Shown: one piece after another, positions 34,021 through 47,671 of the stretch
How positions within the stretch are numbered: the stretch's first letter is position 1
Layout of the letters: each line of letters begins with the position of its first letter
From: Heliocidaris erythrogramma
Taxonomy: Eukaryota > Echinodermata > Echinoidea > Camarodonta > Echinometridae
Direction: 5' to 3'
Assembly (NCBI GenBank): GCA_025617745.1
Contig: CM046871.1
Coordinates: 35,367,722-35,431,721 of the forward strand
DNA: 64,000 nucleotides
The notes under the pieces: model-generated
Told to the model about the DNA's origin: nothing
Seen by the model: only the letters and a program-made list of their open reading frames with translations
Databases searched by the model: none
Program-made: the position numbers and the translations under genes

Positions 34021-37000
34021 CTGGGGAAGGGGAATTAATGGACAGGACTTTGTCTTTCTTGGTTTCCTTTCTTTCACCTTCCCCTCGCATACCAAGGAAG
34101 GGGATGGAGCTTGGGAGGCCTCCATTCTTACTACCAATCTTTGCTTTTCTTTTGTTTTCTAGTCCACATGTATGTACTTGTTGTGTGCACTGCAACCATC
34201 CACTATACCAACCTACCTAGGTCCCCCGCTAATGCCTTCTAAGCCACTTGACAACACAAATGTGCATGCATGATTATCACAAACATATTACTTTCAGGTG
34301 TGAAAAGCTTTGCTCAAAGCGTTTGATACGTCAACTGCAAAAGATAAATCCAGCCTTGATATAAATACGGCTTTTTTGCAAGAAAATGCTTCTGCTTTTG
34401 CTCAAATTAAAGAAGCTTTTCACTTGTTATATAACTGCCATTTTTTATATTTGCTGAACTTTCCTAAAACGATCTAATGCATTTATTATGTTGTCAGATG
34501 GCTATCAGCATGAATATAAAGAAGAGATAATTGCAGATAATGGTACTTACAACTTCGTTGAGTTCATGCACCAACTTGGTTTGACTCTTGATGCTGTCAC
34601 CAAATAAACACTAGAGTGGTTTGAAGAGGAAGTTGTATTGGGTTTGTGGGTGGTATCAGACATTGACTGGTGTGTAGGATGGGGGTGGATAGGTAAAATA
34701 CATCAACTCAATACACACACAAACTTCAATGGCCATACTAATGTCCTGTCTGTCTGTCCATGATGTGAGGCTATCATATGTGATGCATGATGAGTCCAGA
34801 ATGAACGACATGATGGTATTTCTTACAGTTTGGCAGTTTTCACAATCTGCACTACGTTTAACAACAACAGAATTATAATAAGACATATTTAGATATAAGA
34901 CATATCTTAAAACCTGTTAGCTAGCACTTAATTGGACAGGGGTAACCAGAAATATGAAAAAGATAAGTATAGTGGGGAAAATACTGCTTTAAATGTGTCC
35001 AATTCTTTTGAATTTCGTCATCTCATCCTGGTGGCAGCGGTGGGATATGGAATTGGAAAGCTCATATCTACAGGACATTCCTGGTCTATTACTACTCTCC
35101 TCAATTATGTTTGATCTGATCAGCAAATATGCTGAAATTACAACTTTTACAGAATTTAATTCATTAAAAATGTTGTGATCAGATTATGGTGGCAGCTGTT
35201 TGTAGACTTTATATCTACCAAGTTTTCCTGGTCTATGGGTGATATGGTCAATTATACATGATCTGGTCATTATTTAAGCAGAAGCTACAGCTTGCATAGC
35301 ACCAGACAATTTTAGAATTTTGTCACATGAGGCCAAGGTTGCAGCCATGTGATCATAGAGTGCTATCTTCAGTATCCCCTATCTTGCAGTGCTATAGTAA
35401 GTTAAAGATTAATCTTTTCAAGTTGTGCCAGAAGCAATTATTAACAAGTACTGTCATAAAGATATTAAAATGAAAATTTGAGTTTTAATACTTTATTTTG
35501 CTAATATGCATATCACCTTTGTACTATTTTAAAGGAATAAAATATTATTAATCTCCATCACAATGTCAAATTAATGTGATCCTTCACTGGGGCATGAAAG
35601 GAAAGGTTAATCTATGAATACAATCTTAAAAGTAAACTTAAGTTCACATATCTCTTTCTAACCATACTTGGGATAAAACACATCAGTCATTGTTAGTCAT
35701 ATGGTAATGAATCAGAACCACTTGCTTCATGCAGGTGTACTCATACTACCATATTCACAGAAGGCAGGCTTAATCCACACCCTATAACTGTCGAATATGA
35801 ACACACCATACTCAAGGCACATCCACGCATTTTCAGCTGCATCAAACACCAGTAAAGGTGTTCTCTTCTGTGTCAGATACAATCAGAAATAATCTAAACT
35901 ATGATTTTGAGAAGAGCAAGAAAAGTTTGTAAAGACTCTATATGTTCTACTAGGTGACAGCATCCAGAAGCCAAAAGAGAAAGTCTACAAAACAGAAATG
36001 TGTGTTAACACAACACAAGAGAGAACGAGCTAAACTATGATTTAAAGTGAAGAGTGAGAAAAGCTTGGAAAGACTCTGCATTTTCTATTTGGTGATTATA
36101 TCCAGAAACCTAATTAACGTACAGGACGGAATTGTGTGTTCACACAATTAAAGAGAAATGCATTGAACTATCATAAGGTGAAGTAGGAATGATCTGCAAA
36201 TAGTATGTTCATACAACTGAAGAGAAAATTTGTTAGACTATAATATAAATTAAGTAAGTGAAGCAGGGAACTGTGCTCCATCGTGTCCTGAAAGTAATGT
36301 GTATTCACACATTTCAAGAGATAAAGTGTTAATCTGTAATTTCAGTGAATTAAGAACAGTGTGGAATTATGTTCTCTAAATGATCGTATCTTGAAATAAA
36401 CTGTGGAAGTATGTAAGATAGCACCATGTGTTCACACAATCGATTAAAGAAAGTCATAAGTTATGATGTCAGAGGAGAGTGAATAGAACTTGATAAAAGG
36501 TCTTCAGCTTCTACTTAGTGAGTTTGAAGTCCACATAGGTCTGCATAGATTAGATTATGGCTTATTCAGAAGGTTTTTTTTAATCAAACTGATTTGCTTT
36601 ACTATCTGTACTCCTCATGTACAAAGATTTAAAGTCCCATTAGTATTGCAGAAAAAATATTGTAACATTAATCTCTAGGAAAGGCATTAGTCTGCAAGTG
36701 ATCTTTAGAAAACCCACAAGAGATTACTCCACATGAATGTATTTTCATCACAAGACAACATGAGCCCATACATATGTCACTAGCAAATGAACATAAAATG
36801 AGAACTCGTTCAAATCCAAACATTCAATGATACCCTAATGATTTTTTCTAAAATGAAAAAAAAAGAAGAAATACTTCTTGTACCCTTTTTAATGCATGGT
36901 CTAGTTATTAGTCTGTCTGCATGTGAAATACAATGTAGGAGCAAGTGATGTCCATTATTAATGTTCTCTTCTAAACGCTGCCCCTCTCATTTCTTCACAG

Positions 37001-37160
37001 ACAATTAAAGATAATGGAAGAAAGTACAGTGCCTCAAGAGAGGCTGGAGTGGATCTTTGTCATGGAAACCCAGTTCCATCTTTCTAAAGTAGTCTCTCCT
37101 GCACCACTCCACTCATACATTTAGAGCAAGAAGCTGGTGGGCAAGTACCTGAAGATAGGT

Positions 37161-37236
37161 TGTTTGCTTGAAGCCACAACGACGTTAACTCTATGTGAAA
37201 GTATGAGCTAACGTCTTTCTGGCTCTCACCAGATGA
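37161..37236. repeat. Palindromic ~75-bp element, copy 1 (degenerate)
   Basis: GAAGCCACAACGACGTTAAC and GCTAACGTCTTTCTGGCTC form imperfect arms, with the loop CTATGTGAAAGTATGA similar to that of the copy at 55881. It is the most diverged copy. Confidence 0.65.
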
Positions 37237-37307
37237 CTTGAACCCTTTTAAAAAATATTCTCTTAGCACCCTGAAACATCCTTATCTAAATCTTTTTCTA
37301 TCCTCCT

Positions 37308-37455
37308 GGGCCCCGTTTCATAAAACTTGATATCTATGACAAGTTACAATGACAGTTATAAGCTATTGAAATTCTTGCATTCGATTGGCCGAGAGCAAAT
37401 TTGTCATGGATATGTGGCAGTTGTTATTGATAATAAGTTTTATGAAACAGGGCCC
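37308..37455. mobile_element. 148-bp MITE, copy 1
   Basis: The ends GGGCCCCGTTTCATAAAACT and AGTTTTATGAAACAGGGCCC are inverted repeats. The core carries TTGCATTCGATTGGCCGAGA, homologous to the copy at 38889. Non-autonomous. Confidence 0.92.
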
Positions 37456-38888
37456 TGATCTCCCATCCCTGTACTGATGGCATCTTATATCTAATCCCTT
37501 ATCTAAAAATTCCTCTGCTTTTAATATTTTTATAATCTATTCCTATCTCGTATCACATTCTTTTCTTTTCAACTTGTCTTCCAGCATGCTACATTACTCT
37601 ACAATCTCTCTCTCTCTCTCTCTCTTTCTGTATCTCAGTAGTTATTGTTTTCCACAAAATTAGGAGATTTTAAAGTTGAAGTCCTATGAAAAAAATATCA
37701 GTCACTTCAAAATACCGAGTCCAGTGCTTAATAGTGGGCAAGTAAAAAAGCTCCATCCCTCCTGCCTTGCTCCTAATGTACATGTACATACCAGAAGACA
37801 TACAATGCCTAATTGCACTCCATATGAATTATGGATCAAACTCCTTATGTCCAATCTCAAATTTCTGATAGGAATATAGCCAAGAGGATTTTGAAAATGT
37901 CACGTTTTTACAAAAGGCAATCTAAAAGGATATTTGATATCTTGCTGTTGAAACGCTGATAGATTTCTTACACTAAACTACATGTATGATGTATATAATC
38001 AATTGCATTTTGAATGATGAAATTCTTCCCTTCGTTTAATACTGAAGTGATATAAATGAATATGGTATCCTGAAAAAAAACAACTGAAAACTGATAGTGA
38101 GACAGACTACTTCTTATTACTCAGTAAATTACGTTACAGGTAATCATAAAAGAATGTCAGAAAACAAGTCAGTCCTGGATAACTTAGACAGAGGAACAAC
38201 TTCCTGAAAACAATTCTTGCTATTAAACTTCCATGTCATAAGAAGCAAATACCTCCCAAGAATGTAAATAGTCTACTACATAACTAGACCTAATAGAGCT
38301 TTTTTTTTCTTCATGAAAAAAGTATAAACATTGTGTAATATATTCCCATGGAGGATATTCACAGCCACATCTGCCAATGAAACAAAGATATAACATCCCA
38401 AATTTGAATCTTGAAAATTCATTTTGAATAATCATCTGTAAACCTAGTAGTACAGGAGGGGTAAAATCTTGAAATGCAGAGAGAACAATCCTTTAACCCA
38501 CAGCAATTCAGTGTCTCCTTTTAGAGCAGTTTTTGGATTATCTTTTTATCCTGAATGCTAGGAACTACTCATTATACATGAGCAGAAAGAGCAAAAATCA
38601 CAAAAAATATTGAGTCCATTTTAAATGCAGTACCTCTTAAATATAAATGTAAATAATCATTAAAGTCTCTAAGTTGGTAATGTGGTATAAAATTCAATAT
38701 CACTATTTTCATGTACAAATTGGCAATTTCTTTGTGAATTTAATAATTTTCATTCAGATGGGTTCATTAAATATAATATTCATTAAAAAAAATAATCTAG
38801 GAGTGAAAAATAATCTAGGAGTGGAAAGTAAGAAGAGGTGCCAATTTGAGGAGGAAAAGATGATTTACTTAGACCATAAGAAAACTCT

Positions 38889-39036
38889 GGGCCCCGTTTC
38901 ATAAAACTTGTTATCAATAACAAGTTATAATAGTTGTTATAAGCTACTGAAATCCTTGCATCTGATTGGCTGCGAGCAAATTTGTCATAGAAATGTGGCA
39001 GTCGTTACTGCTAACAAGTTTTATGCAACGGGGCCC
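38889..39036. mobile_element. 148-bp MITE, copy 2
   Basis: The terminal inverted repeats GGGCCCCGTTTCATAAAACT and AGTTTTATGCAACGGGGCCC bracket an AT-rich core containing TTGCATCTGATTGGCTGCGA. No coding capacity. It has the same length and end sequence as the copy at 37308. Confidence 0.92.
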
Positions 39037-40136
39037 TGGACTGCTATGGGTCAACAATGAGCCCACTACTATTCCTGTAAATTATGGAGAACATAATGAT
39101 ATCATGTAGCTGTTAAATCATTTGCTCCCATGCCATTCCCGCTGTGTCACAATGAGAAGGACAGGACAGCGATAAAAAGAATAATGAAAGATGGAAAAAA
39201 AAAACTTCTACACTGTACATAAAGAGAAACAAAGAGTGAATAAAACAGAGGGATAAAGCTGAAACTCATACCAGATAAGAGAAATCATAGATTAAAGTAA
39301 GAGGAGAAAGTTATGATTCAAAGGAATTAAAAAATAACAGATTGAACATTCACTGTGTGTGTATCATACAGGCAAAGAGATCATTCCATAAATACATTTG
39401 ATATTCACAAGAGAGTTAGCATCAGCAATTATTAAAGAAAGCATTTTTAAATCTACAATTTACCAAATAAGGATAGGTTTTAAACCATGAAACAATTAAA
39501 AAATAACACATCACAGTACACCCAATCATGAAGTGGCATTTATGAAAATATTACTGAGGGACAACATGAATGAGATATGTGCCAAATGAGGGACTGGTAA
39601 TAAACCCAAATAACGTATCCTTTCAAATCTCACATATCTCTCTATGCTACGTCTAATTTTGAAGAAAAAAAAACCTGTTTATATTCTTTGGCCTCTTCCT
39701 GTTTTGGGGATGATTTGTGAAATTTCTTTTTCCTTTTTGAAGGAGAATTGCAATAACAAATACAATGCTACCATCATAAGCATAAAATATAAAATCAATT
39801 GCTAAATTGGGTGCTAAACATATATAAAAGTATAAGAATCTAAAATATGAATAATTTGCAAATATTTGTGGTATGGTGCATTTGCTTTTGGATGCTTTTT
39901 CAAAATGAGTCTCTTTTTCATATCAATAAAACTGGTCTTTCATTTCTGCTCAGATTTTAGGATACCTTCTACAAATATACAACGTGTGACAGGCAAAGAG
40001 ACGATTCTAAAGGAAAGCTAAACCACATTTTTATAAAGTCATAATATTTTGCCCTTTAACCCTCAAATTATTTTTTCCCAATTTTGTAATCATGTGATGC
40101 CTAAAGCTAAAATGAGTGAAATGTGAAGTAAAATAC

Positions 40137-40358
40137 CTCCAACTTGTCATTCTTCTTCATGGATGGGATGATAGGCAGACCCTGTCCAGTGTGACCGGTA
40201 GGTATCATCTGGGTTGGTAGCCCCGTCATTTCTGGTACTAGCCCCATCGATGATGCCTGGCTAGGTGTGAGTTGTCCTATATTGGGGCTAGGGAAGGGCA
40301 TGAAGTATGACCCGTACGGGTTGGAGGAGGAATGGGTGCCAACTGACATTGTTGGTCC
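40137..40358 (-). CDS. mbl: MBNL exon D: linker leading into zinc finger 3
   Basis: This 74-codon exon is phase 0 at both ends. The acceptor is ...CTTCCACACCCCAG and the donor GTATTT, a weak site. It encodes a Pro/Ser/Met/Gly-rich linker (GPTMSVGTHSSSNPYGSYF at the start) that ends KKNDKLE. The basic end followed by the exon border corresponds to the RTDRLE|VCRE border of vertebrate MBNL, so it reads directly into finger 3 in exon E. The reading frame stays open upstream through about 600 nt of intronic C/A/T-rich minisatellite, so the true 5' border is set here by the acceptor rather than by a stop codon. Confidence 0.93.
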
Positions 40359-40374
40359 CTGGGGTGTGGAAGAT

Positions 40375-40975
40375 GGGGTGACAGACGGGTGTGTGAACAG
40401 GGTGTGGTAGGAAGCGGCGATAGATGGGTGAGGTAAGAAGAGGTGGTAGAATGGGATGGTAGAAAGAGGTGTGGTAGGAAGTGGTAAGAAATGGATGTGG
40501 TAGAAAGGGTGTGGTAGGCAAGAGTGATAAATGGGTAAGGACGTAAGAGGTTTAACAGACGGATGTGTGAATGGGGTGTGGCAGGAAGGGGTGATGGATG
40601 GATATGTAGTAGACAGGAGTGGTAGATGGGTGTCATAAGAAGAGGTAGAAATAGGTGACAGAGGGGTGTGGTAGGGAGGGGTGTGGTAGGGAGGGGTGTG
40701 GTAGGTAGGAGTGACAAATGGAGGTGGTAGAAAGGAGTGGTAGAGGAAGGGGGTAGAAAGGGGTGTGGTAAGAACAGACAATAGATGGATGTAGTTGGAA
40801 GGAGTGGTAGTAAGGGGTAATAGATGGATATAGTAGGAAGGGGTGGTAGATGGGGGTGGTAGATGGGGGTGATAGATGGGTGTGGTCGATAGAGAAGATA
40901 GATATGTAAAGTAAATGGAGGTAAAAGAGAAGAAAGGTGGATTGGAGTAAAAGATGGACATGATAGATAGGGTGT
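40375..40975 (+). repeat. G/T-rich minisatellite upstream of exon D
   Basis: About 600 bp of irregular units built on GGGGTGTGGTAGGAAGG and GGTGGTAGATGG on the plus strand. On the gene strand this is a C/A/T tract almost without G, ending about 20 nt from the exon D acceptor. It keeps one frame open for about 200 codons of Thr/Pro/His/Ser residues directly into exon D. Confidence 0.9.
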
Positions 40976-43059
40976 GTTGGTTACAGGTTGGAGAAAGAAA
41001 TGGTGGATAAAAAGATGGTAGAAGGGTAATGGTGTATAAGATGGATGAAAATGAGAGAAGTGAGGGACATGGGGTGGTCAGAGAGAAAAGGAAAATCGAA
41101 TAATAAGTGTCATGAAAAAGGAATGGATGGAATATAAAAAATACAATGGGAAAGATAAAAATTAATACAACATATATTGATTGAAGGATGCCAAGAAAAT
41201 AGGAACCACAGGATTAATGAAAAAGAGAAATTTGAAAATAGGAGTAGTAAAGTTGGGAAAGGAAAACAAAAAATTATGAATGAATGGATTGTAATACCCT
41301 AAATAAAATCAAAAGTCAAAACCAAAGTAAAAGAACATGAATATCAACATTTTTAAAGAAACTCTAATGCCAATAAAATGAAGGGAAAAAGCTTATTAAC
41401 AAAAGATCTTGCCAAAAGTTAATGTCTTGTTTTCTTCCCAGTAAGTAAGTATGGGTCTATCATGTTAGCAAGGCATTCATCTTCTACTCGAATCTGTAAG
41501 CCACAGGAGTATCACAAATGCAATAGCCCCCTCTCTAGTCTAGCCCTGTCCAGCTTATCATCGTCCATACAGCCAAACCAATTGATCTACCTACCCCTAT
41601 GCTGATCACACTGATGTAGTCGCAATTGCGCAATTTGGCTCATGTCTGCAATGCAAACTCGACAAGTGCGTACAAAGGACATTGAATAGGCAAGAACAAA
41701 TGAACAAAAAATATGGAGACTGCCCTCGGGGAATAGCAGACGAAACAATCATGGCCAATTTGCTTTCCCCTACTTTGATTTGGGGGGATCTGTTCGACTC
41801 ATTTTAGCGCTCGTTGGAAAAGAGAGTCTGTTTTCTCAATCTGGAATTACATTCCCACCTCCCGTCAATTTCTCTCAGTTCTTTCACCCGGTACATCTCT
41901 ATATCTAGCCTATACTGCATCTAAGCTTCTCCATACCACTTCCCCCTACAGGTAAAATTCAGTGTCATTTATGGTAAATTTAGAACAAATTACTATTTCT
42001 AGGTACGTAATTCATACAATAACATAATCTCCAAATAAACCTGAAGAAAAGTGGTGTTACTTTGGAAGGATTAATTGCTGAATCCACAATGGAAGCCAAT
42101 TTACATAATTTGCAAGAACCAAATCCAGCTCTATGAATATCTATGCCGACAAGATGGAAGAGAAACGCATGTTCTGTATTGCTGAGGCACTTGCAATTAT
42201 TATACTTGGCCTTCAATAATAAGGGGAGTAGAAAGCTGCAATGGAGAATTGATGAAATACATTGTTACATATTAACTAAAAAGGGGGGAGTATTACTTGG
42301 AGTAATACCTAGGCTGCTAGAATATTAGGTTATTTTTAAGTGCTATTTTTGTTTGCATGGTGAGATAAGGTTAATATCCATAAGACTGAATTAATATGAA
42401 AAATGCAAACTGCTTATACAAGGCTGACAAAGAAAAGTTGCATTATTTTTTTTTTCATTTTGCACTATAAATTTGATTATATATAAATATGTTCATAGCA
42501 GTGCATCTTAATTAAATGAAATGTTGAAGGAAATGTTGAAGAAAAGGAGCAAAACCACAATTTATTCACTTTTCACGGTAACAAGTCTGTTATACTTGAT
42601 CTGTAATTCACTTCAGAATCTAAACATCATTGCAAGTTAATGAAATTGATCCTTTCAATATCTCACTGAGAATACAGCATGTCTGAGGCAGAAGACTAGC
42701 TAACATGGAGGAACAACTAAACAGACGGCATCCTCATCATCACTTCATGATTGGGTTACCATAGGTAACGCATCATCAATGGGGGAGCGGTTCCTACTCC
42801 ATTGTCTTGCATCATCTAACAGTTATCATTCCATTGAGAAACATTGATTGGGTGAATGGTCTCCACAGACAGACCTTGTTTAAAAGATTTTCACTATATT
42901 GATAGGATAAGAACCATGCTAGTCAGTGAGGCAACTTACGCATGGACATGAGAAAAATAGTTCTCTTAACTTCAGGACAAAAACTTCTTTGGATAAACAA
43001 AGAATGCTGAAAGTATGTGAGTTTGGTTATGGAGATATATTCTATGTTTTTATGTTTTT

Positions 43060-43372
43060 GATGTCGATGGTAATGTTGGTAATGATGTTGACAATGATGA
43101 TAATGATGATAATGATGATAATGATGATAATGATGCTGGTGTCGATGATGAGGATGATGATGGTCATGGTAATGATGATGGTGTTGATGATGAAGATGAT
43201 GATGATAATGATAATGATAATGATGATGTTGATGATGACAATGATGATGATGATAATGATGATAATGGTGGTGATGATGATGATGACACTGATGATAATG
43301 ATGATGATAATGGTGATGATGATAATGGTGATGATGATGATGTTAATGGTGATGATGGTGATGGTTATGATG
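43060..43372 (+). repeat. ATG/ATA trinucleotide microsatellite, ~310 bp
   Basis: Imperfect GAT-GAT-AAT triplets over about 310 bp. The 159-residue Met/Ile-rich open frame across it is an artefact of the triplet repeat. Confidence 0.92.
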
Positions 43373-45104
43373 CTTGCAATACTGTCAATGGAATCATGTA
43401 TTTAAGACAGTTCCAATGGTAAAAGTGTCGACAAATATATCATATGAAAGCCAAAGAGCTATCCACACCACACAAGATAGAAATCAGACGATACCGATAA
43501 TGGTGAAGGCAACCAGGCACAGACAGACTAGTCTGTCACACCAACTACATCCATCCATGAACATTCGTAGACCAACAGCCCAGTCTGAAGACATGATGGA
43601 TGTAGGTGACACTTCTGATTAATTCTCCAACTATGTCCCGTTTGACCGAACAGGACACCCTCTCTGTCTGCGACATGTTGACACAGACGCAAGCGATAGA
43701 TCTATTACTCAGCCAAGACACCATACCTCCAAAGTACACATGGATCTTTCTTCAGTCCTCACCAATGCATAATGTACCTTCTTATGCAGAATGGTGCAGT
43801 CACACTATCAAGAAAGGCGTAGAGGCACATGGACGTAAAAAAGAAGGGGAAAAAATGGCACCATACGCATCCAATAGGAGCAATGTAGCCGCTGTAGAGC
43901 CAAGGATAGATACGCACTCGCCATTATGCCTACATAGAAAATTGGCCGTATCAGCCATGTAATTTCTAAGTTATATGGCCACATAAGTACCAAGGCAGTG
44001 AACAGGGCTGATTTACAGGATAAAATGTTGAACTTTTCAAAAAAATTCCCTTTAACTTGCAATAAGCACCATGTAATGTAGGTGCCATGACAAAGGATAA
44101 CAACGTCCCACAGAAATGGCCCTATGTGGCCTTCATGGCTAGGCTTTAGATGAAAGTGTGCCACCCCATTGGAGATACCCGGACAGTTTCACGAATAACC
44201 AAGAAAATCATCACTGCCAGAGTGTGCTGGATTTCAGTTGTGAATTACTGGGGAGCAACTGCCCCCCTGCACCCAAGGATCAAAATGTAGAATTGTGAAA
44301 GGGATTTTAGAATGAAACCAAAAGGAAATGCATGCTGAATGAAAATAGAATGACACGTATCTGCAACAGATTATGATGCTTTGTATTAAAACATATCCTT
44401 CCTGCCAGTACGAATGCCATTCTCTAAGATGGAGGTATATGATCGTATGCTAGCATTAAATGCTGAAAATACCCATTCATATTCCTAGAAGAAAGCAAGG
44501 GTAATATCCCCCATAGAAACATCATGCCTCCTACCCTTCTTCTCGCAATTAACGTCAAGAGCAATTTACAGCTCCATCCTCAAACAAAACATTCTATGGC
44601 ATCACCAGGAGACTATTGCTGGATGATATATCAGGATCTGAGACTCAAGGAAATATTTGTTGGAGGGGGGGGGGGGGGGGCTTCACCATCATCCACAGGG
44701 GAAGATGCTACCAGCTGTTCCGAGGAGGATGAGAATTCATCTTCTCTTCCATCCTCCCCCATCATCATTTGGCCTCTTGAAGACAGACAAAAGACAAGCC
44801 ATTTATGGAATTAACATTCAAGATATAATCAGCTCATAAAATCGTGTATCGGTCTCATTTCAGAATCGGGGGGGGGGGGGGAGGTATTTCTCATTGTACA
44901 GGTGCATGGGTTGAAACCAACATGGAATGGACTGTACATGGAATCCACGGAATCTTACCCCTCAGTTGTTTTCCCTCAGGGAGCGCCTTATGCCGTACAT
45001 TGTCTGCATAACTCTTGCCGATGTTCGCCCCAAGAATGTTTGTCAATATTTCATGACCAGGATTGAATCATAATTCAGGTCTGGCTACCAGTGAAAGTTA
45101 TCCC

Positions 45105-45190
45105 ATTTTTATTAATAATAATAATAATGGGTTCTTGTACAGCGCACATGTCGGTCAGACTTGACACTCCTGGCGCTCCACAATATTCTT
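45105..45190 (+). repeat. SINE-like fragment with TAA microsatellite
   Basis: A TAA run (45112-45128) is followed by GGGTTCTTGTACAGCGCAC and CTCCTGGCGCTCCAC. This combination looks like a short dispersed repeat of marine invertebrates. A weaker relative may lie near 57045-57120. Confidence 0.5.
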
Positions 45191-46257
45191 TTTTTTTAAA
45201 TCCCACTCTAGAGTTGGTTTTCGAAAGAAGCTCCTTATGCTTTGAATTGTGTGCATAGCTTGTGCCAAGTACTCTTCAAGATTGTTTGTCAATATTTTTA
45301 TGATGAATATTATATCGTAATTCACGTCTGGCAAAAGAGTAAAAGCTTGATACCAGTCAAACTTATCCCATTTTCGAACCCCTCCACTAGAGCTCTGGTA
45401 ATTTTTAAAATGAATAATATATCATATATAGAGCATCTGCCTGATGTAATGACCACTCGTGGATTACTGATCAAAGAACTTTCTAAAAATTACTTAATAT
45501 TCCAAATATCCCATTCGCCATTAAAAAATTGTTAATAACAGTTGCCATCAGTGTAATAACATCACTGTAGGCAATTTGGGACAATTTAGGCCTGATCATG
45601 GGACAATATTCATTTGGGTTTTTTTTTAATGTGAGCAAATGCAATTGTTTTTCACTATTTAGTATACTATTTAGCCTACACATACAATGCAATGTACTTC
45701 TCTATTTTTTCTTCTTTATGACAGGATACCTGATACTTTGAACAAATTTAAAAAGAATCTATGCTCCTGTAAATAAAGGATCGTATTACTTAAAGCCCAA
45801 TCTAATGACAAATGTATTTTGTCCAATTCCAGATAAGGTTTTCTCATTCCAGAACGCTTCATCCCTACGAACGACCTGACATTGAGGGCAGGGTTTTAAA
45901 TTCCATATCCTGTTTCTCCATGTTTATAGTAAGGAAACTGTCTAGCCTAACATTATAGATGTATGTTTGGAATAACAGAAATGAATATCACGATTCCGCT
46001 GTCGACCTCCTGGACACTCCCTTACGGAGGGGAAAATGTATCCTTACTGGAGGAGATATCTTTCTTCCACATTTTCAAACCAAGGAGCAATAACAAAGGT
46101 TGAAATGGAATACCTTCAACCTGCAGGCACCATAGAAGAGACAAGATTAAAAAGCAAACAATGACTTGCAAAATTCATGGAAATTATCACTGCAGAATAA
46201 AATCCATCCTCAGACATGTATGTAATATGAAGACATAATTTGCACTGCTCATCTTTT

Positions 46258-46425
46258 CAAAGGCAGATTGGTTCAGTGGTTCTAGATTAGTAACCTTGGA
46301 ACACGAAGGTCTAAGGTTCTACATCAAGACAGAGAGCCCAATGGGATAGGCACTTAATTCTCACTTTAGTTCAGTCCTTGAATAGGACTTTGAGCCATAG
46401 GCTCAATGTCCTGTAATGTGTTTAA
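46258..46425 (+). mobile_element. tRNA-derived SINE (probable)
   Basis: The start GGCAGATTGGTTCAGTGGTT resembles a tRNA 5' arm with an A box, and AGGTTCTACATC about 55 nt later resembles a B box. A non-tRNA body follows, with an inner palindrome (GAGCCATAGGCTC). The B box has mismatches and no tRNA cloverleaf closes, so this is a decayed SINE rather than a tRNA gene. Confidence 0.6.
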
Positions 46426-47671
46426 AAGGAGATAACTAACATGACCTAAGGAAAAAAAATCACATATTTAGGAGAATATACCTACCCTGTACTATAAAGA
46501 AAAACTGGCATAAATTATTCAATGAATAAAGAAATGAATAAAACAACAAATAAATATATTATTAATCAATGAGGAAATAAGGAAATAGAAGGGTAATATG
46601 TCCCAGTAATGATGTACATAGTCAAAACCCTTCTATTCCTCAACCTAATAAAAATAGTGAGTTTGTTGAAGACATGTGCAATTAACCTCCCACGTAGCTG
46701 TAACTATGTATTCATACTGGAACAATAATAATCCAGCACTTTAATAAACCATGCATAACCTTCACACAAACTATACACAAAAGAACTAGAAGTGATTGGG
46801 TTGGTTGGCAAAAGTTACATGCAACATAGGCCAGAATAAACAGACATGCATACCTTATGCTTTCATTATACCCACAATGCAACTTGATAAAGACACTCAA
46901 AAGTTCCAACGCAAAAATTGATGCAGTGGGACTACAGGTTTTTTTTAGTTCTTATATGTGTGAAGGTTGAGGAAACTGCTAAAATAATAAATGTAATTTA
47001 AGCTTAAATAACATGATACAATATATGAAGGATGAAGACGAATGCCCAGCACCAGCTTGTTAAAAAATACCAATATTTTCATTTCCAAAAAGAAAAGGAT
47101 ATCATATCCTCCTTGGCGAAGGAAATGATGCATTCAATGCAAATTTTTATTCAAATATTTCATCATCTGTTAAAAGATGATATCAAGTTAATGAGAAAAT
47201 CAAAAGGAAAAAAAAAAGATCCCAAAAAGCAAGAAAAACAAAATTCCTCCCATTAACCATCATCTTTGCATTTTTGTAAACATAAACAGAAGCATAAAGT
47301 TTTGCTTTCAAGCAAAATGAATGTAGAGTGTAAAAGTAGTTGATTTTGAATGTTCAAACGGAATAGTGACTTAATTTTAATTTAATCTCATTTTGCGTTC
47401 AAATTTATTATAAACAACTTAGTTGTCAATGAAAACTTTGCATTTTGTTTTTATCTATGTAATCTTTAGAGATACCATTAATTTGGAAGGTTAAAGGTAA
47501 CACGAACCTTTCACGTTTTACATTCATTCATTTTGCTTTGAAATTAGTCAGGTTAGGAACTGATATATTTATATTTTGCGAAGAAAATTGGCAGATTTGA
47601 AGGAAAAAGAATTATCGTTTATTATTTTTTGGTCCTTTTTTTTTAGTTTTGTTTTTGTTGATGGTACGCAC

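Larger units (their letters stand above)
34021..40136 (-). other. Intron D-E
   Basis: A 6.1-kb AT-rich intron with two 148-bp MITEs of one family, a degenerate palindromic element at 37161-37236 and a TC microsatellite near 37602-37626. No exon candidate is seen. Confidence 0.75.
40359..47671 (-). other. Intron C-D
   Basis: A 7.3-kb intron. It holds the 0.6-kb G/T-rich minisatellite next to exon D (about 40375-40975), a 0.3-kb ATG/ATA triplet block (about 43060-43372), G runs near 44665 and 44868, a simple-repeat-linked SINE-like stretch at about 45110-45185, and a tRNA-derived SINE at about 46258-46425. An open frame of 118 codons at 43606-43962 has no recognisable features. Confidence 0.75.

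Noticed and set aside
40359-40961. About 200 codons of Thr/Pro/His-rich frame upstream of exon D as coding sequence
   Set aside because: Minisatellite-derived; a good acceptor at 40359 separates it from the conserved exon. Kept only as a finding on possible retention.
42926-43405. 159-codon Met/Ile-rich open frame
   Set aside because: Produced entirely by the ATG/ATA triplet repeat.
43606-43962. 118-codon plus-strand open frame
   Set aside because: No start context, splice context, domain or codon bias; it lies in an intron next to a microsatellite and opposite the host gene.
46258-46330. Possible tRNA gene
   Set aside because: A- and B-box-like sequences are present but the cloverleaf does not close and a repeat body follows; better explained as a decayed SINE.
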